NCBI GenBank assembly: GCA_963791625.1
Contig: CAWBTA010000016.1
Span: forward strand, 372,001 to 436,000
DNA from: JANMCE01 sp963791625
Lineage (GTDB): Bacteria > Actinomycetota > Acidimicrobiia > Acidimicrobiales > Ilumatobacteraceae
Reading direction: 5' to 3'
DNA: 64,000 nucleotides
The position numbers and the translations under genes were made by a program. The notes below the pieces were generated by a model that saw only the letters and a list, made by a program, of their open reading frames with translations, made no database searches and had not been told where the DNA came from. Shown piece by piece: positions 16,478 through 23,904 of this stretch. Position 1 is the first letter of the stretch. Each line of letters opens with the position of its first letter.

Positions 16478-17161
16478 ATGTCAGCACCATCACAGACCAA
16501 GCGTCTTATCGCAGCGGCAGCCATTACCGGGGCAGTCCTCGGAACGGCCGGTATTGCCGGAGCAGCTACGGGTCGCTTCACGCCCAACCGCTCAAATCAA
16601 CCAGCGGTGGTCGTCAAGCCGTTCGCTGCGGTTCAGGCCGGTGCATTGGCCGGTCAGTCGAGAGTGAAAGCAGCACCGGTCGCAACCTCCACGGCCGCAA
16701 TCGACCCGGCTACGGGCGTCACCGCCGTGGTTCCGGCAGTCGATCCCACCACGACGACGACCAGCACCACCGTGGTTGACCCTGCCATGACTACCACCAC
16801 CGTTCCTGAAGCTGATGACGTCAATGAGGCCGACGAGGCGAACGAGCGCCCGAGGACCACGACCACGGCGGTCGCCGGCGGCGCGGCGACTACCACGGCC
16901 ACCACCGTCAAGTCCGACGATGACGATGACGATGACGAGGACGACGAGACGACGACGACGACGCGGCTGAGGAAGCGGCCGAAGCTGCCGCCAAAGCGGC
17001 CAGAGCTGCAGCCAAGGTTGCCGCAGCATCGGGCCAACCCGTCACCACTGTCAGGCCTCCGACGCACAGCGACGACCATGATGAGTCAGACGACGAGGAT
17101 CATGGCAAAGGTAGTGGTGGACACGGAGACAACGATTAGGCCGTACGGCCGCATGGTCTGA
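16478..17161 (+). CDS. Secreted Thr/Asp-rich protein, probably frameshifted near 16946-16950
   Basis: As read, 227 residues: a signal peptide (about residues 8-30, LIAAAAITGAVLGTAGIAGA), a Thr/Val/Pro-rich linker and an Asp/Glu run. After the Asp run this frame becomes Arg/Pro/Leu-rich with no natural look. One base added at GAGAC (16946-16950) continues in another frame with Asp, then AAEEAAEAAAKAARAAAK (a helix) and an acidic His/Asp/Ser/Gly end (THSDDHDESDDEDHGKG), stopping at 17139, before the terminator hairpin. The uncorrected frame stops inside the hairpin stem, which supports the shift. The corrected product would be an exported acidic protein, perhaps cation binding. No family recognised. 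Confidence 0.65.
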   Translation: MSAPSQTKRLIAAAAITGAVLGTAGIAGAATGRFTPNRSNQPAVVVKPFAAVQAGALAGQSRVKAAPVATSTAAIDPATGVTAVVPAVDPTTTTTSTTVVDPAMTTTTVPEADDVNEADEANERPRTTTTAVAGGAATTTATTVKSDDDDDDDEDDETTTTTRLRKRPKLPPKRPELQPRLPQHRANPSPLSGLRRTATTMMSQTTRIMAKVVVDTETTIRPYGRMV

Positions 17162-17195
17162 TCCGCTGACCCTCCGCCCGGGGTCAGCGGATCAG
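17158..17195. terminator. Strong bidirectional terminator hairpin between convergent genes
   Basis: CTGATCCGCTGACCC (17158-17172) pairs perfectly over 15 bp with GGGTCAGCGGATCAG (17181-17195), with an 8-nt loop. The right arm encodes the last residues and stop of the VOC gene on the minus strand. It serves both this gene and the secreted protein gene on the plus strand. Confidence 0.8.
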
Positions 17196-17561
17196 CACAA
17201 GGCAGAACGGGTGCCCAACCGGGTCGAGGAAAACACGAAACGTGCTCCCCGGTTGGAACTCCGCCTTACGGGCGCCGAGCGCCAACACCTGCTGCTCACC
17301 GATGTCGAGATCGACGACGTCGAAGTCGAGATGGGCCTGCTGCGGGTGCCCGCCGGTCGGCCATGTCGGCGGCTCGAATGTGTCGACACGCTGGAAGGCC
17401 AGCGTGGCTCCCCCATCGCTTGCGAGCGTTATCCAGTCGCCGCCCTCCTCGAGGTCCTCGTCCTCGACGTGCCAGCCGGTGATGGCGGCGTAGAACCGAG
17501 CGAGGGCGTGAGGGTCGGGACAGTCGAGAGCGAACAAACTCAAACGAGCGATAGCTGTCAT
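17184..17561 (-). CDS. VOC (glyoxalase/bleomycin-resistance fold) family protein
   Basis: A 125-residue protein with the paired beta-alpha-beta-beta-beta modules of the VOC superfamily: ARLSLFALDCPDPHALARFYAAITGW, ITLASDGGATLAFQRVD, AHLDFDVVDLDIGEQQVLALGA and FRVFLDPVGHPFCLVLI. The late GHPFCL pattern is typical of the short actinobacterial VOC proteins called glyoxalase-like. Metal or substrate cannot be told. ATG 17561 is preferred to the GTG two codons upstream. The stop lies in the terminator hairpin shared with the convergent gene. Confidence 0.85.
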   Translation of the reverse strand: MTAIARLSLFALDCPDPHALARFYAAITGWHVEDEDLEEGGDWITLASDGGATLAFQRVDTFEPPTWPTGGHPQQAHLDFDVVDLDIGEQQVLALGARKAEFQPGSTFRVFLDPVGHPFCLVLIR

Positions 17562-17597
17562 GGGCACAGATTAGCGGCGACCGTTAGCATCGCTGGC

Positions 17598-19028
17598 GTG
17601 TCTACCATTCAGCCTCTTCCTCTTGCTGGCGAGCAGTACGTCGGCCCGGGCGCAGTCATCGACGTGCGCTCGCCCTACGACAATTCATTGATCGGTCAGG
17701 TGCCGGCGTGCACACCCGCTGATGTCGACCGTGCGGTCGCTATGGCCAAGGCCGCGCATCACGCCGGCGCCCTGCCCGCCTGGAAACGCGCCGAGATACT
17801 CGACCTTGCCGCAGTGCACCTCAAGGCCCGGGTGGAAGAGTTTGCGCTAGCGATTGCCCGTGAAGCCGCCAAGCCGATCAAGACCGCACGCGTCGAGGCC
17901 CAGCGCGCCGTAGGCACGTTCATCTTTTCTGCGGTCGAGGCGCGCAAGCTGGCCGGCGAGATGGTGCCTATGGACGCCAATGCACCGGGCGAAGGCAAGA
18001 TCGGGTTCACGCTGCGCCTACCAATCGGCGTGGTTGGCGCCATTGCGCCGTTCAACTTTCCGCTGAATCTGGTCGTACACAAGGTTGGTCCGGCTATCGC
18101 GGCGGGCTGCCCGGTGGTGTTGAAGCCCGCCAGCCAGACGCCGTTCTCGGCCATCCTGCTTGCCAACATGTTGATCGATGAATGCGGCCTTCCTCCCGAG
18201 ATGCTGCATGTGGTCACGGGTGGCGGCGGCACCGTCGGCAACGCACTGGTTGATCATCCCGACGTTGCGTTGATCACGTTCACCGGTTCGCCCGAGGTTG
18301 GCTGGGGAATACGTTCCCGGGCGCCACGCAAGCGCGTCGGTTTGGAGTTGGGCAACAACGCGCCGGTCATCATCGAGGCCGACGCCGACTGGCAGACGGC
18401 AGCCGCCAAGATCAAGGTGGCCGGGTTCAGCCATGCCGGCCAGAGCTGCATCTCCACCCAACGCATCTACGTGCACCGGTCGCTCGTCTCTTCGTTCACC
18501 GAGTCGCTGGCATCACACGTCTCGTCGCTGGTCGTCGGCGATCCGCTTGATGAGGCCACCGACGTGTCGGCGCTGATCTCCCTCGGTGAGCGGGACCGCG
18601 TGAAGTCGTGGGTGGATGAAGCGGTTGCCGGTGGCGCGAAGATAGTTGCAGGTGGAACGATCTCCGCTGAGGGGGTGCTTGCGCCGACCATCATCGCCGA
18701 TGTGTCCCCCGACATGAAGGTATGTGCCGGCGAGGTCTTCGGCCCCGTCGTCACCATTCAGGCCTACGACACCCTCGACGAAGCTCTCAAGTTGGCCAAC
18801 GACTCGGCCTACGGCCTTCAGGCAGCCATTTTCACCCAGTCGCTGGCTGCTGCTACCAAGGCCTTCCGCACGTTGGACTACGGCGGCGTACTGGTGAACG
18901 AAGTGCCGACGTTCCGCACCGACCAGCAGCCCTACGGCGGCTTGCGAGACAGCGGCAACACCCGCGAGGGGCCCGCCTACTCTGTGCGCGAGATGACCGA
19001 AGACCGTCTCGTCATCATCAACCTCTAG
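17598..19028 (+). CDS. Aldehyde dehydrogenase family protein
   Basis: A 476-residue NAD(P)-dependent aldehyde dehydrogenase. Catalytic features are Asn154 in PFNFPLNL, Glu250 in GLELGNNAP and the nucleophile Cys284 in HAGQSCISTQRI; FTGSPEVGW and the C-terminal YGGLRDSGNTREGP are also standard. GQSCIS and the FNFPLNLVVHKVGPA stretch resemble the lactaldehyde / non-phosphorylating glyceraldehyde-3-phosphate branch. The start is a GTG at 17598 (STIQPLPLAGEQYVG). It opens an operon, 2 nt ahead of a beta-hydroxyacid dehydrogenase and then an enolase-superfamily enzyme, a set suited to sugar-acid or hydroxyacid breakdown. Confidence 0.9.
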   Translation: MSTIQPLPLAGEQYVGPGAVIDVRSPYDNSLIGQVPACTPADVDRAVAMAKAAHHAGALPAWKRAEILDLAAVHLKARVEEFALAIAREAAKPIKTARVEAQRAVGTFIFSAVEARKLAGEMVPMDANAPGEGKIGFTLRLPIGVVGAIAPFNFPLNLVVHKVGPAIAAGCPVVLKPASQTPFSAILLANMLIDECGLPPEMLHVVTGGGGTVGNALVDHPDVALITFTGSPEVGWGIRSRAPRKRVGLELGNNAPVIIEADADWQTAAAKIKVAGFSHAGQSCISTQRIYVHRSLVSSFTESLASHVSSLVVGDPLDEATDVSALISLGERDRVKSWVDEAVAGGAKIVAGGTISAEGVLAPTIIADVSPDMKVCAGEVFGPVVTIQAYDTLDEALKLANDSAYGLQAAIFTQSLAAATKAFRTLDYGGVLVNEVPTFRTDQQPYGGLRDSGNTREGPAYSVREMTEDRLVIINL

Positions 19029-19030
19029 CG

Positions 19031-19933
19031 ATGAGCCGAGTGGGGTTTATCGGATTGGGAAATCTCGGCGTGCACCTGGCCGGAAGCCTGTTGCGAGCTG
19101 GCCACGACGTCACCGTGAACGATCTGAACCCGTCAGCCGCAGTCGAGCTGATCGAACGAGGGGCGACATGGGCCGACTCGGTCGCTGACGTGTCGAGCGC
19201 GAGTGAAGTGGTGTTCACCTGCCTGCCGTCCCCGGCGGTCGTTGGGCGGGTGGCTGATGGGTTGCTGCAACACCTCGCCCCCGGCAGCACGTGGATCGAT
19301 ATGAGCACCAACGACCGCGAGACCGTGCTGCGCTCGGGCGAGCGAGCGGCCTCTGCCGGTATCCGGATGTTGGAAGCGCCGGTTACCGGCGGTGTACACA
19401 AGGCGGCGGAAGGCGACATCACCGTGCTCGTTGGGGGCGACGAGGCGCTCTATCTCGAACATCGTGATCTGTTGTCCGCAGTCGGCAGCCCAGTGCTCTA
19501 CATGGGTCCCCTTGGCAGCGCGGCGGTCATCAAGGTCATCACGAACATGCTGGCGTTCATCCATCTCGTCGCCGCGGGTGAGGCGCTCATGTTGGCCAAG
19601 CGAGGCGGGCTCGATCTCACCAAATCGTTCGAGGCCATCTTGAACAGCTCGGGCAACAGCTTCGTACACGAGACCGAGAGCCAGGTGATTCTGAATGGCA
19701 GCTACGACATTGGTTTCACCATGGACCTCGCGTTGAAGGACCTCGGTTTCGCCACCGGTTTCGGCCGCGAGTTCGGGGTACCCCTCGACTTGGCCAGCAT
19801 GGTAGAGCAGACCTTCATTCGTGCAAAGGCGCAGTACGGCGGCGACGCCTGGTCATCCCAGGTGGTCAAGCTGCTGGAGGATGCGTTGGGCACCGATCTT
19901 CGAGCGCCCGGCTTCCCGGGGAAGCTGCAGTGA
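19031..19933 (+). CDS. NAD(P)-dependent beta-hydroxyacid dehydrogenase (HIBADH family)
   Basis: A 300-residue enzyme of the 3-hydroxyisobutyrate / tartronate-semialdehyde / GLYR group. The start MSRVGFIGLGNLGVHLAGSLL gives the Rossmann GxGxxG; LEAPVTGGVHKAAEGDITVLVGG is the substrate-binding motif, and GSAAVIKVITNMLAFIH contains the catalytic lysine. FTMDLALKDLGFATGFGREFGVPL is the family C-terminal signature. It begins 2 nt after the aldehyde dehydrogenase stop and its own stop overlaps the next start by 4 nt (GTGA), so the three genes are translationally coupled. The substrate is unknown. Confidence 0.9.
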   Translation: MSRVGFIGLGNLGVHLAGSLLRAGHDVTVNDLNPSAAVELIERGATWADSVADVSSASEVVFTCLPSPAVVGRVADGLLQHLAPGSTWIDMSTNDRETVLRSGERAASAGIRMLEAPVTGGVHKAAEGDITVLVGGDEALYLEHRDLLSAVGSPVLYMGPLGSAAVIKVITNMLAFIHLVAAGEALMLAKRGGLDLTKSFEAILNSSGNSFVHETESQVILNGSYDIGFTMDLALKDLGFATGFGREFGVPLDLASMVEQTFIRAKAQYGGDAWSSQVVKLLEDALGTDLRAPGFPGKLQ

Positions 19934-21124
19934 AAATCGTTGACATCCGCACGTTCGTGGTTGGCAATCCGCCGCCCCGGTTCGGTGGCCGGTACTTCAT
20001 CTTTCTGAAGCTCACGACCGACAGCGGCATCACCGGCGTGGGCGAGGTCTACACCGCTACGTTCTCACCGCATCTTGTTGCAAGGATGATCGAGGACGTG
20101 GCGGCGCGACACCTGATTGGTGCCGACCCGTTCAAGATCGAAACGTTGTGGCGTCAGATGTACGGTCGTGGCTATGCGTTGCGTCCCGATCTGACGCTCG
20201 GCGGCATCATGAGCGGGCTCGAGATGGCGTGCTGGGACATCGTTGGCAAAGAAGTGGGCAAACCCGTCTACGAGCTGCTGGGCGGTCAGGTCCACGAAAA
20301 GTTGCGCACCTACACGTACCTGTATCCGCCGCGCGGGGTTTGATGCGTACGCCGATCACCCGGTGTACTCCGACCCGGCCGCGGCTGCAACAGCTGCCGT
20401 TGAAGCGGTAGCCCGTGGGTTCACGGCCGTGAAGTTCGACCCGGCGGGACCGTACGGCGTGTTCGATCCGCGACAACCGTCGCTCGAAGACCTCGACCGA
20501 TCAGAGGCCATGGTGCGAGCGGTGCGAGAGGCGGTCGGCACGAAGGCCGACATCCTGTTCGGTACCCATGGTCAGTTCACGACCACAGGCGCGATTCGGC
20601 TGGCCCGCCGCTTGGAACAATATGACCCTCTGTGGTTCGAGGAACCAACGCCGCCCGAAATGCCCGAAGAGATGGCGAAAGTTGCAGCTGCAACGACTAT
20701 TCCCATCTCGACCGGGGAGCGGTTGACGACCAAGTACGAGTTCGCTCGCGTGTTGTCGACGGGTGCGGCCTCGATTCTGCAGCTCAACCTCGGTCGCTGC
20801 GGCGGGCTGCTCGAAGCGAAGAAAATCGCAGGCATGGCCGAGACCCACTACGCCCAAATCGCGCCACATCTGTACTGCGGGCCGATTGTCGGTGCGGCCA
20901 ACATTCAGATCTCCACCTGCTCGCCAAACTTCCTTATCCTTGAGAGCATCCAAGATTGGTCCGGCTTCCACGCCGACATCCTGGTCAAGCCCATCCAGTG
21001 GGAAGACGGCTACGTCATCCCGCCCACCGAACCCGGCCTCGGCGTCGAACTCAACGAAACCGTCGCCCTCGCCAACCCCTATGACGGCGAGGAGCTCCAC
21101 CTGGAACCGAGGCGAACACCGTGA
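19930..21124 (+). CDS. Mandelate racemase / muconate lactonizing (enolase superfamily) enzyme, one frameshift at 20335-20338
   Basis: Two reading frames together give one complete protein of about 397 residues. The first half (19930-20343) has the MR/MLE N-terminal capping domain (KIVDIRTFVVGNPPPRFGGR...GLEMACWDIVGKEVGKPVYELLGG). The second (entered near 20335) has the barrel: GFTAVKFDPAGP, LWFEEPTPPE, ISTGERL and HLYCGPIVGAANIQ, with the usual metal-binding acidic residues. Removing one G from GGGG at 20335-20338 joins them as YPPRGFDAYADHP. The likely role is a sugar-acid dehydratase, judged from the FDPAGPYG and GERL segments and the two dehydrogenases upstream. Either a sequencing error or a recent mutation. 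Confidence 0.8.
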
Positions 21125-21372
21125 CACCGCGGAAGGCAGTCGACGCAGCGCAGGCCTGGTTTTGGTCTCCACGGGAGACAAGCGTCGCCTCCTGACACTG
21201 ATCGCCCGCATATCAATGTGGCGCTCACCTGACCTTGGCGAGCGAGCTCAACAAGTGGCCGACGGGGGATCACCCCGCTTCACGGGTCAGGTGGGACAAT
21301 CGAATTCTGCCCCGCCCTCGCGACCTCTGGTCTTCGCGATGAGCAATGTCGATCAGCTGCAATGCTGGGGTG

Positions 21373-21771
21373 ATGACCGATCTCCAGTACATCCAGCCCG
21401 CTGGGCACTTTGTGATTCCGAGCTACACGCATGTCGTGGTGAGCGAGCGTCGGAGGACGGTATACGTCTCCGGCCAGGTTGCCGCAGACGGCGATGGAGC
21501 CATCGTGGGACTAGGCGACTACGCCGCCCAGACCGAGCGCGCCTATGAGAACCTCCGCACCGCGCTCGCTGCCGCTGGAGCGACGTTCGCCGATGTCACC
21601 AAAATGACGGTCTACGTGGTCGGACTCACCCCCGACGTACGGGCGTCTATCGGTCCCGTCCGCGCCAGGTTCCTTACAACAACACCTCCAGCGAGCACGC
21701 TGGTTGGCGTCAGCGCCTTAGCCGATCCCGGTTGGTTGATCGAAGTGGAAGCCATCGCCGCGCTCGACTGA
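21373..21771 (+). CDS. RidA-family protein lacking the catalytic arginine
   Basis: A 132-residue member of the RidA/YjgF trimeric family (MTDLQYIQPAGHFVIPSYTHVVV...TVYVSGQVAADGDGAIVG...TERAYENLRTALAAAGATFADV). True RidA deaminases use an Arg in a P-x-R segment; here the aligned segment reads PPASTLVGVSALADPGWLIEVEAIA, with Ser in that place, so it belongs to a non-archetypal Rid branch and may not hydrolyse imines. The ATG at 21373 is preferred over one at 21346. About 250 bp without a gene separate it from the enolase-family enzyme. Confidence 0.8.
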   Translation: MTDLQYIQPAGHFVIPSYTHVVVSERRRTVYVSGQVAADGDGAIVGLGDYAAQTERAYENLRTALAAAGATFADVTKMTVYVVGLTPDVRASIGPVRARFLTTTPPASTLVGVSALADPGWLIEVEAIAALD

Positions 21772-21773
21772 CC

Positions 21774-22139
21774 CGCGTCACGCATGCCTCACGCAGGTTT
21801 ACCCCTTACCAGCCGCTCTGGCTCGGACGAAGTGCACGCACCGCCTCCAACGCACAGTGGCGTGCACTGGTCGCCCGCGATCGCTGCTGCGCTTACCCCG
21901 GCTGCCACACAAAGGCACAATGGTGTGAGGCCCACCATGTGAGGGAATACGACCGGGACAGAGGACCGACGGACATCGACAATATGGCGCTCTTGTGCAG
22001 CCGCCATCACCATCTGGTGCACAGTGTCGGTTGGTCAGCCTGCATGCTCGAAAACCAAACCCTCGAAGTGTGCGACCGCCATGGCCGCCGCATCAACGCC
22101 CCGCCGCCAACCGCCCTGCTCCAACCCGTTCTCGCCTGA
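21774..22139 (+). pseudogene. Remnant of a DUF222/HNH endonuclease (C-terminal HNH part only)
   Basis: The frame reads like the last ~120 residues of the very common actinobacterial DUF222-HNH proteins: RRFTPYQPLWLGRSARTAS, CCAYPGCHTKAQWCEAHHV, a Gly/Pro-Thr-Asp-Asn stretch and MALLCSRHHHLVHSVGW. The HNH zinc and catalytic residues (two Cys, His-His, Asn, His-His-His) are present, but the long N-terminal DUF222 domain is missing; the upstream sequence is the RidA gene. There is no convincing start codon of its own. Likely a decayed relic of this repeat-prone family. Confidence 0.7.
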
Positions 22140-22161
22140 CCGGGTCAGCCTCCAAACCACA

Positions 22162-22189
22162 CGGTGCAGGCCCACTCGGGCCTGCACCG
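22162..22189. terminator. Perfect 12-bp hairpin downstream of the HNH remnant
   Basis: CGGTGCAGGCCC (22162-22173), loop ACTC, GGGCCTGCACCG (22178-22189). It sits 23 nt after the HNH stop. No U-tract follows, so it is either an actinobacterial-type terminator or a structural repeat. Confidence 0.6.
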
Positions 22190-22396
22190 TCGCGCCCCTC
22201 GTTAGATTGTCGTGATGGACGGGACTGTTGCGTTTGCGAAGGCGGCGTAGCTCGGCCGCCCAGGGTTTAGGACAACGTGGCGAGCGACCGTCTTCGATTC
22301 ATCCATTGTCCCCCGTCGGTGCTCGTCGCTGGAGCACTTCGCGAGCACCCGCAGGCTGGGCGGAAGTAACATCCGACCAACTTCAAGCGCACGGGG

Positions 22397-23761
22397 GTGC
22401 AGCGGATGAACCAGCACAAGATCCTGCTCGACGAATCGGAAATGCCGACGCGTTGGTACAACATCGTTCCCGATCTGCCGTCGCCGCCGCCCCCAGCGTT
22501 GCATCCGGGCACGCGTGAGCCGGCCGGACCCGAGGATTTCGCTCCTTTGTTTCCGATGGCGATCATCATGCAAGAGGTCAGCCAAGAGCGATACATCGAC
22601 ATCCCAGAGGCAGTACAGGACGTCTATCGCCTGTGGCGTCCGAGCCCGCTCTTCCGTGCCCACCGCCTGGAGAAGCTGCTCGATACCCCTGCCCGCATCT
22701 ACTACAAGTACGAAGGCGTGAGCCCGGCCGGGTCGCACAAGCCGAACACCGCCGTGCCGCAGGCGTACTACAACGCCATGGAAGGCATCACCAAGCTCAC
22801 CACCGAAACCGGCGCGGGTCAGTGGGGCACGGCACTTGCGTTCGCCACCGCCCAGTTCGGGTTGGAATGTGAGGTGTGGCAGGTCGCGGCGTCGTACCGG
22901 TCGAAGCCCTATCGCAAGACCATGATGGAGATCTACGGCGCCACGCTGCACTCCTCGCCATCCGAGCTGACCGACTACGGCCGCTCATTGTTGGCAAAAG
23001 ATCCGATGCACCCGGGTAGCCTTGGCATCGCCATCTCCGAAGCCGTCGCGATGGCTGTGGCCGACCCGAAGACGCGGTACTCACTCGGCAGCGTGCTCAA
23101 CCACGTACTGATGCACCAGACCATCATCGGCGAAGAAGCGCTGTTGCAGCTGGCCAAGGTAGGCGAGACGCCCGACGTGCTGGTCGGATGCACCGGTGGC
23201 GGCTCCAACTTCGGTGGTCTCGCGTTCCCGTTCCTTCGGGAGAAGATGGCCGGCAAGATGAACCCAACCATCCGTTGTGTGGAACCCGCTGCTTGCCCCA
23301 CCCTGACCCAGGGCGAGTACCGCTACGACTTCGGCGACTCGGCAGGCATGACGCCGCTCATGAAGATGCACACGCTGGGTCACGGTTTCATCCCCGATTC
23401 CATCCATGCGGGTGGTCTTCGCTACCACGGCATGGCGCCACTGGTGTCGCACCTGTACGAATTGGGCTTGGTGGAAGCCATCGCAATCCCCCAGTTGGAG
23501 TGCTTCGCCGGTGCCCTCAAGTTTGCTCGCACCGAAGGCATCGTCCCCGCCCCCGAGCCGACCCACGCCATCGCCGCCGCTATCCGCGAAGCACTGGCGT
23601 GCAAGGAGTCGGGCGAGGAAAAGGTCATCCTCACGGCTTTGTGCGGTCACGGTCACTTCGACATGGCTGCGTACGAGTCATACATGACCGGAGCCATGGT
23701 CGACCTCGAACTGTCGCAGTCCGACATCGCGGCCGCCATGGCCGACGTCCCCGTCATGTAA
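22397..23761 (+). CDS. Tryptophan synthase beta-like protein, TrpB2 type
   Basis: A 454-residue fold-type II PLP enzyme. Its N-terminal extension (QHKILLDESEMPTRWYNIVPDLPSPPPPALHPGTREP) and overall length mark the TrpB2 subgroup rather than classical TrpB1. The PLP lysine is Lys115 in GVSPAGSHKPNTA; the phosphate loop is GCTGGGSNFGG; AGLRYHG and LTALCGHGHFD are further family motifs. TrpB2 proteins condense indole with serine, or with O-phosphoserine, without a tightly bound TrpA. No trpA is adjacent, which fits salvage of indole. An alternative start at 22406 shortens it by three residues. Confidence 0.88.
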   Translation: MQRMNQHKILLDESEMPTRWYNIVPDLPSPPPPALHPGTREPAGPEDFAPLFPMAIIMQEVSQERYIDIPEAVQDVYRLWRPSPLFRAHRLEKLLDTPARIYYKYEGVSPAGSHKPNTAVPQAYYNAMEGITKLTTETGAGQWGTALAFATAQFGLECEVWQVAASYRSKPYRKTMMEIYGATLHSSPSELTDYGRSLLAKDPMHPGSLGIAISEAVAMAVADPKTRYSLGSVLNHVLMHQTIIGEEALLQLAKVGETPDVLVGCTGGGSNFGGLAFPFLREKMAGKMNPTIRCVEPAACPTLTQGEYRYDFGDSAGMTPLMKMHTLGHGFIPDSIHAGGLRYHGMAPLVSHLYELGLVEAIAIPQLECFAGALKFARTEGIVPAPEPTHAIAAAIREALACKESGEEKVILTALCGHGHFDMAAYESYMTGAMVDLELSQSDIAAAMADVPVM

Positions 23762-23862
23762 CCCTCCAACTTGGACCTATCTACCCTCCAACTCGCCGAT
23801 AGAGCGTCCGAAACGGCGGCCTACGGGGCGGGTTGGAGGGTCAAAGGTGCATAGTTGGAGGG
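23762..23862. repeat. Four-copy 9-mer inverted array after trpB2
   Basis: CCCTCCAAC occurs at 23762-23770 and 23784-23792, and its reverse complement GTTGGAGGG at 23832-23840 and 23854-23862. In each half the two 9-mers are separated by exactly 13 nt, giving 31-nt arms around a 39-nt centre. The first copy begins at the base after the trpB2 stop. It may be a transcription terminator, a paired operator for the helicase gene 43 nt downstream, or a miniature element. Confidence 0.75.
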
Positions 23863-23904
23863 CCTGCCGGGGTGGGCGGAGGTCCAACGGCTAATATCGA
23901 ACGC

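Noticed and set aside
16912..16965. The GAC/GAT/ACG repeat as a CRISPR or minisatellite
   Set aside because: It is an in-frame codon repeat encoding Asp/Glu, with no spacer structure.
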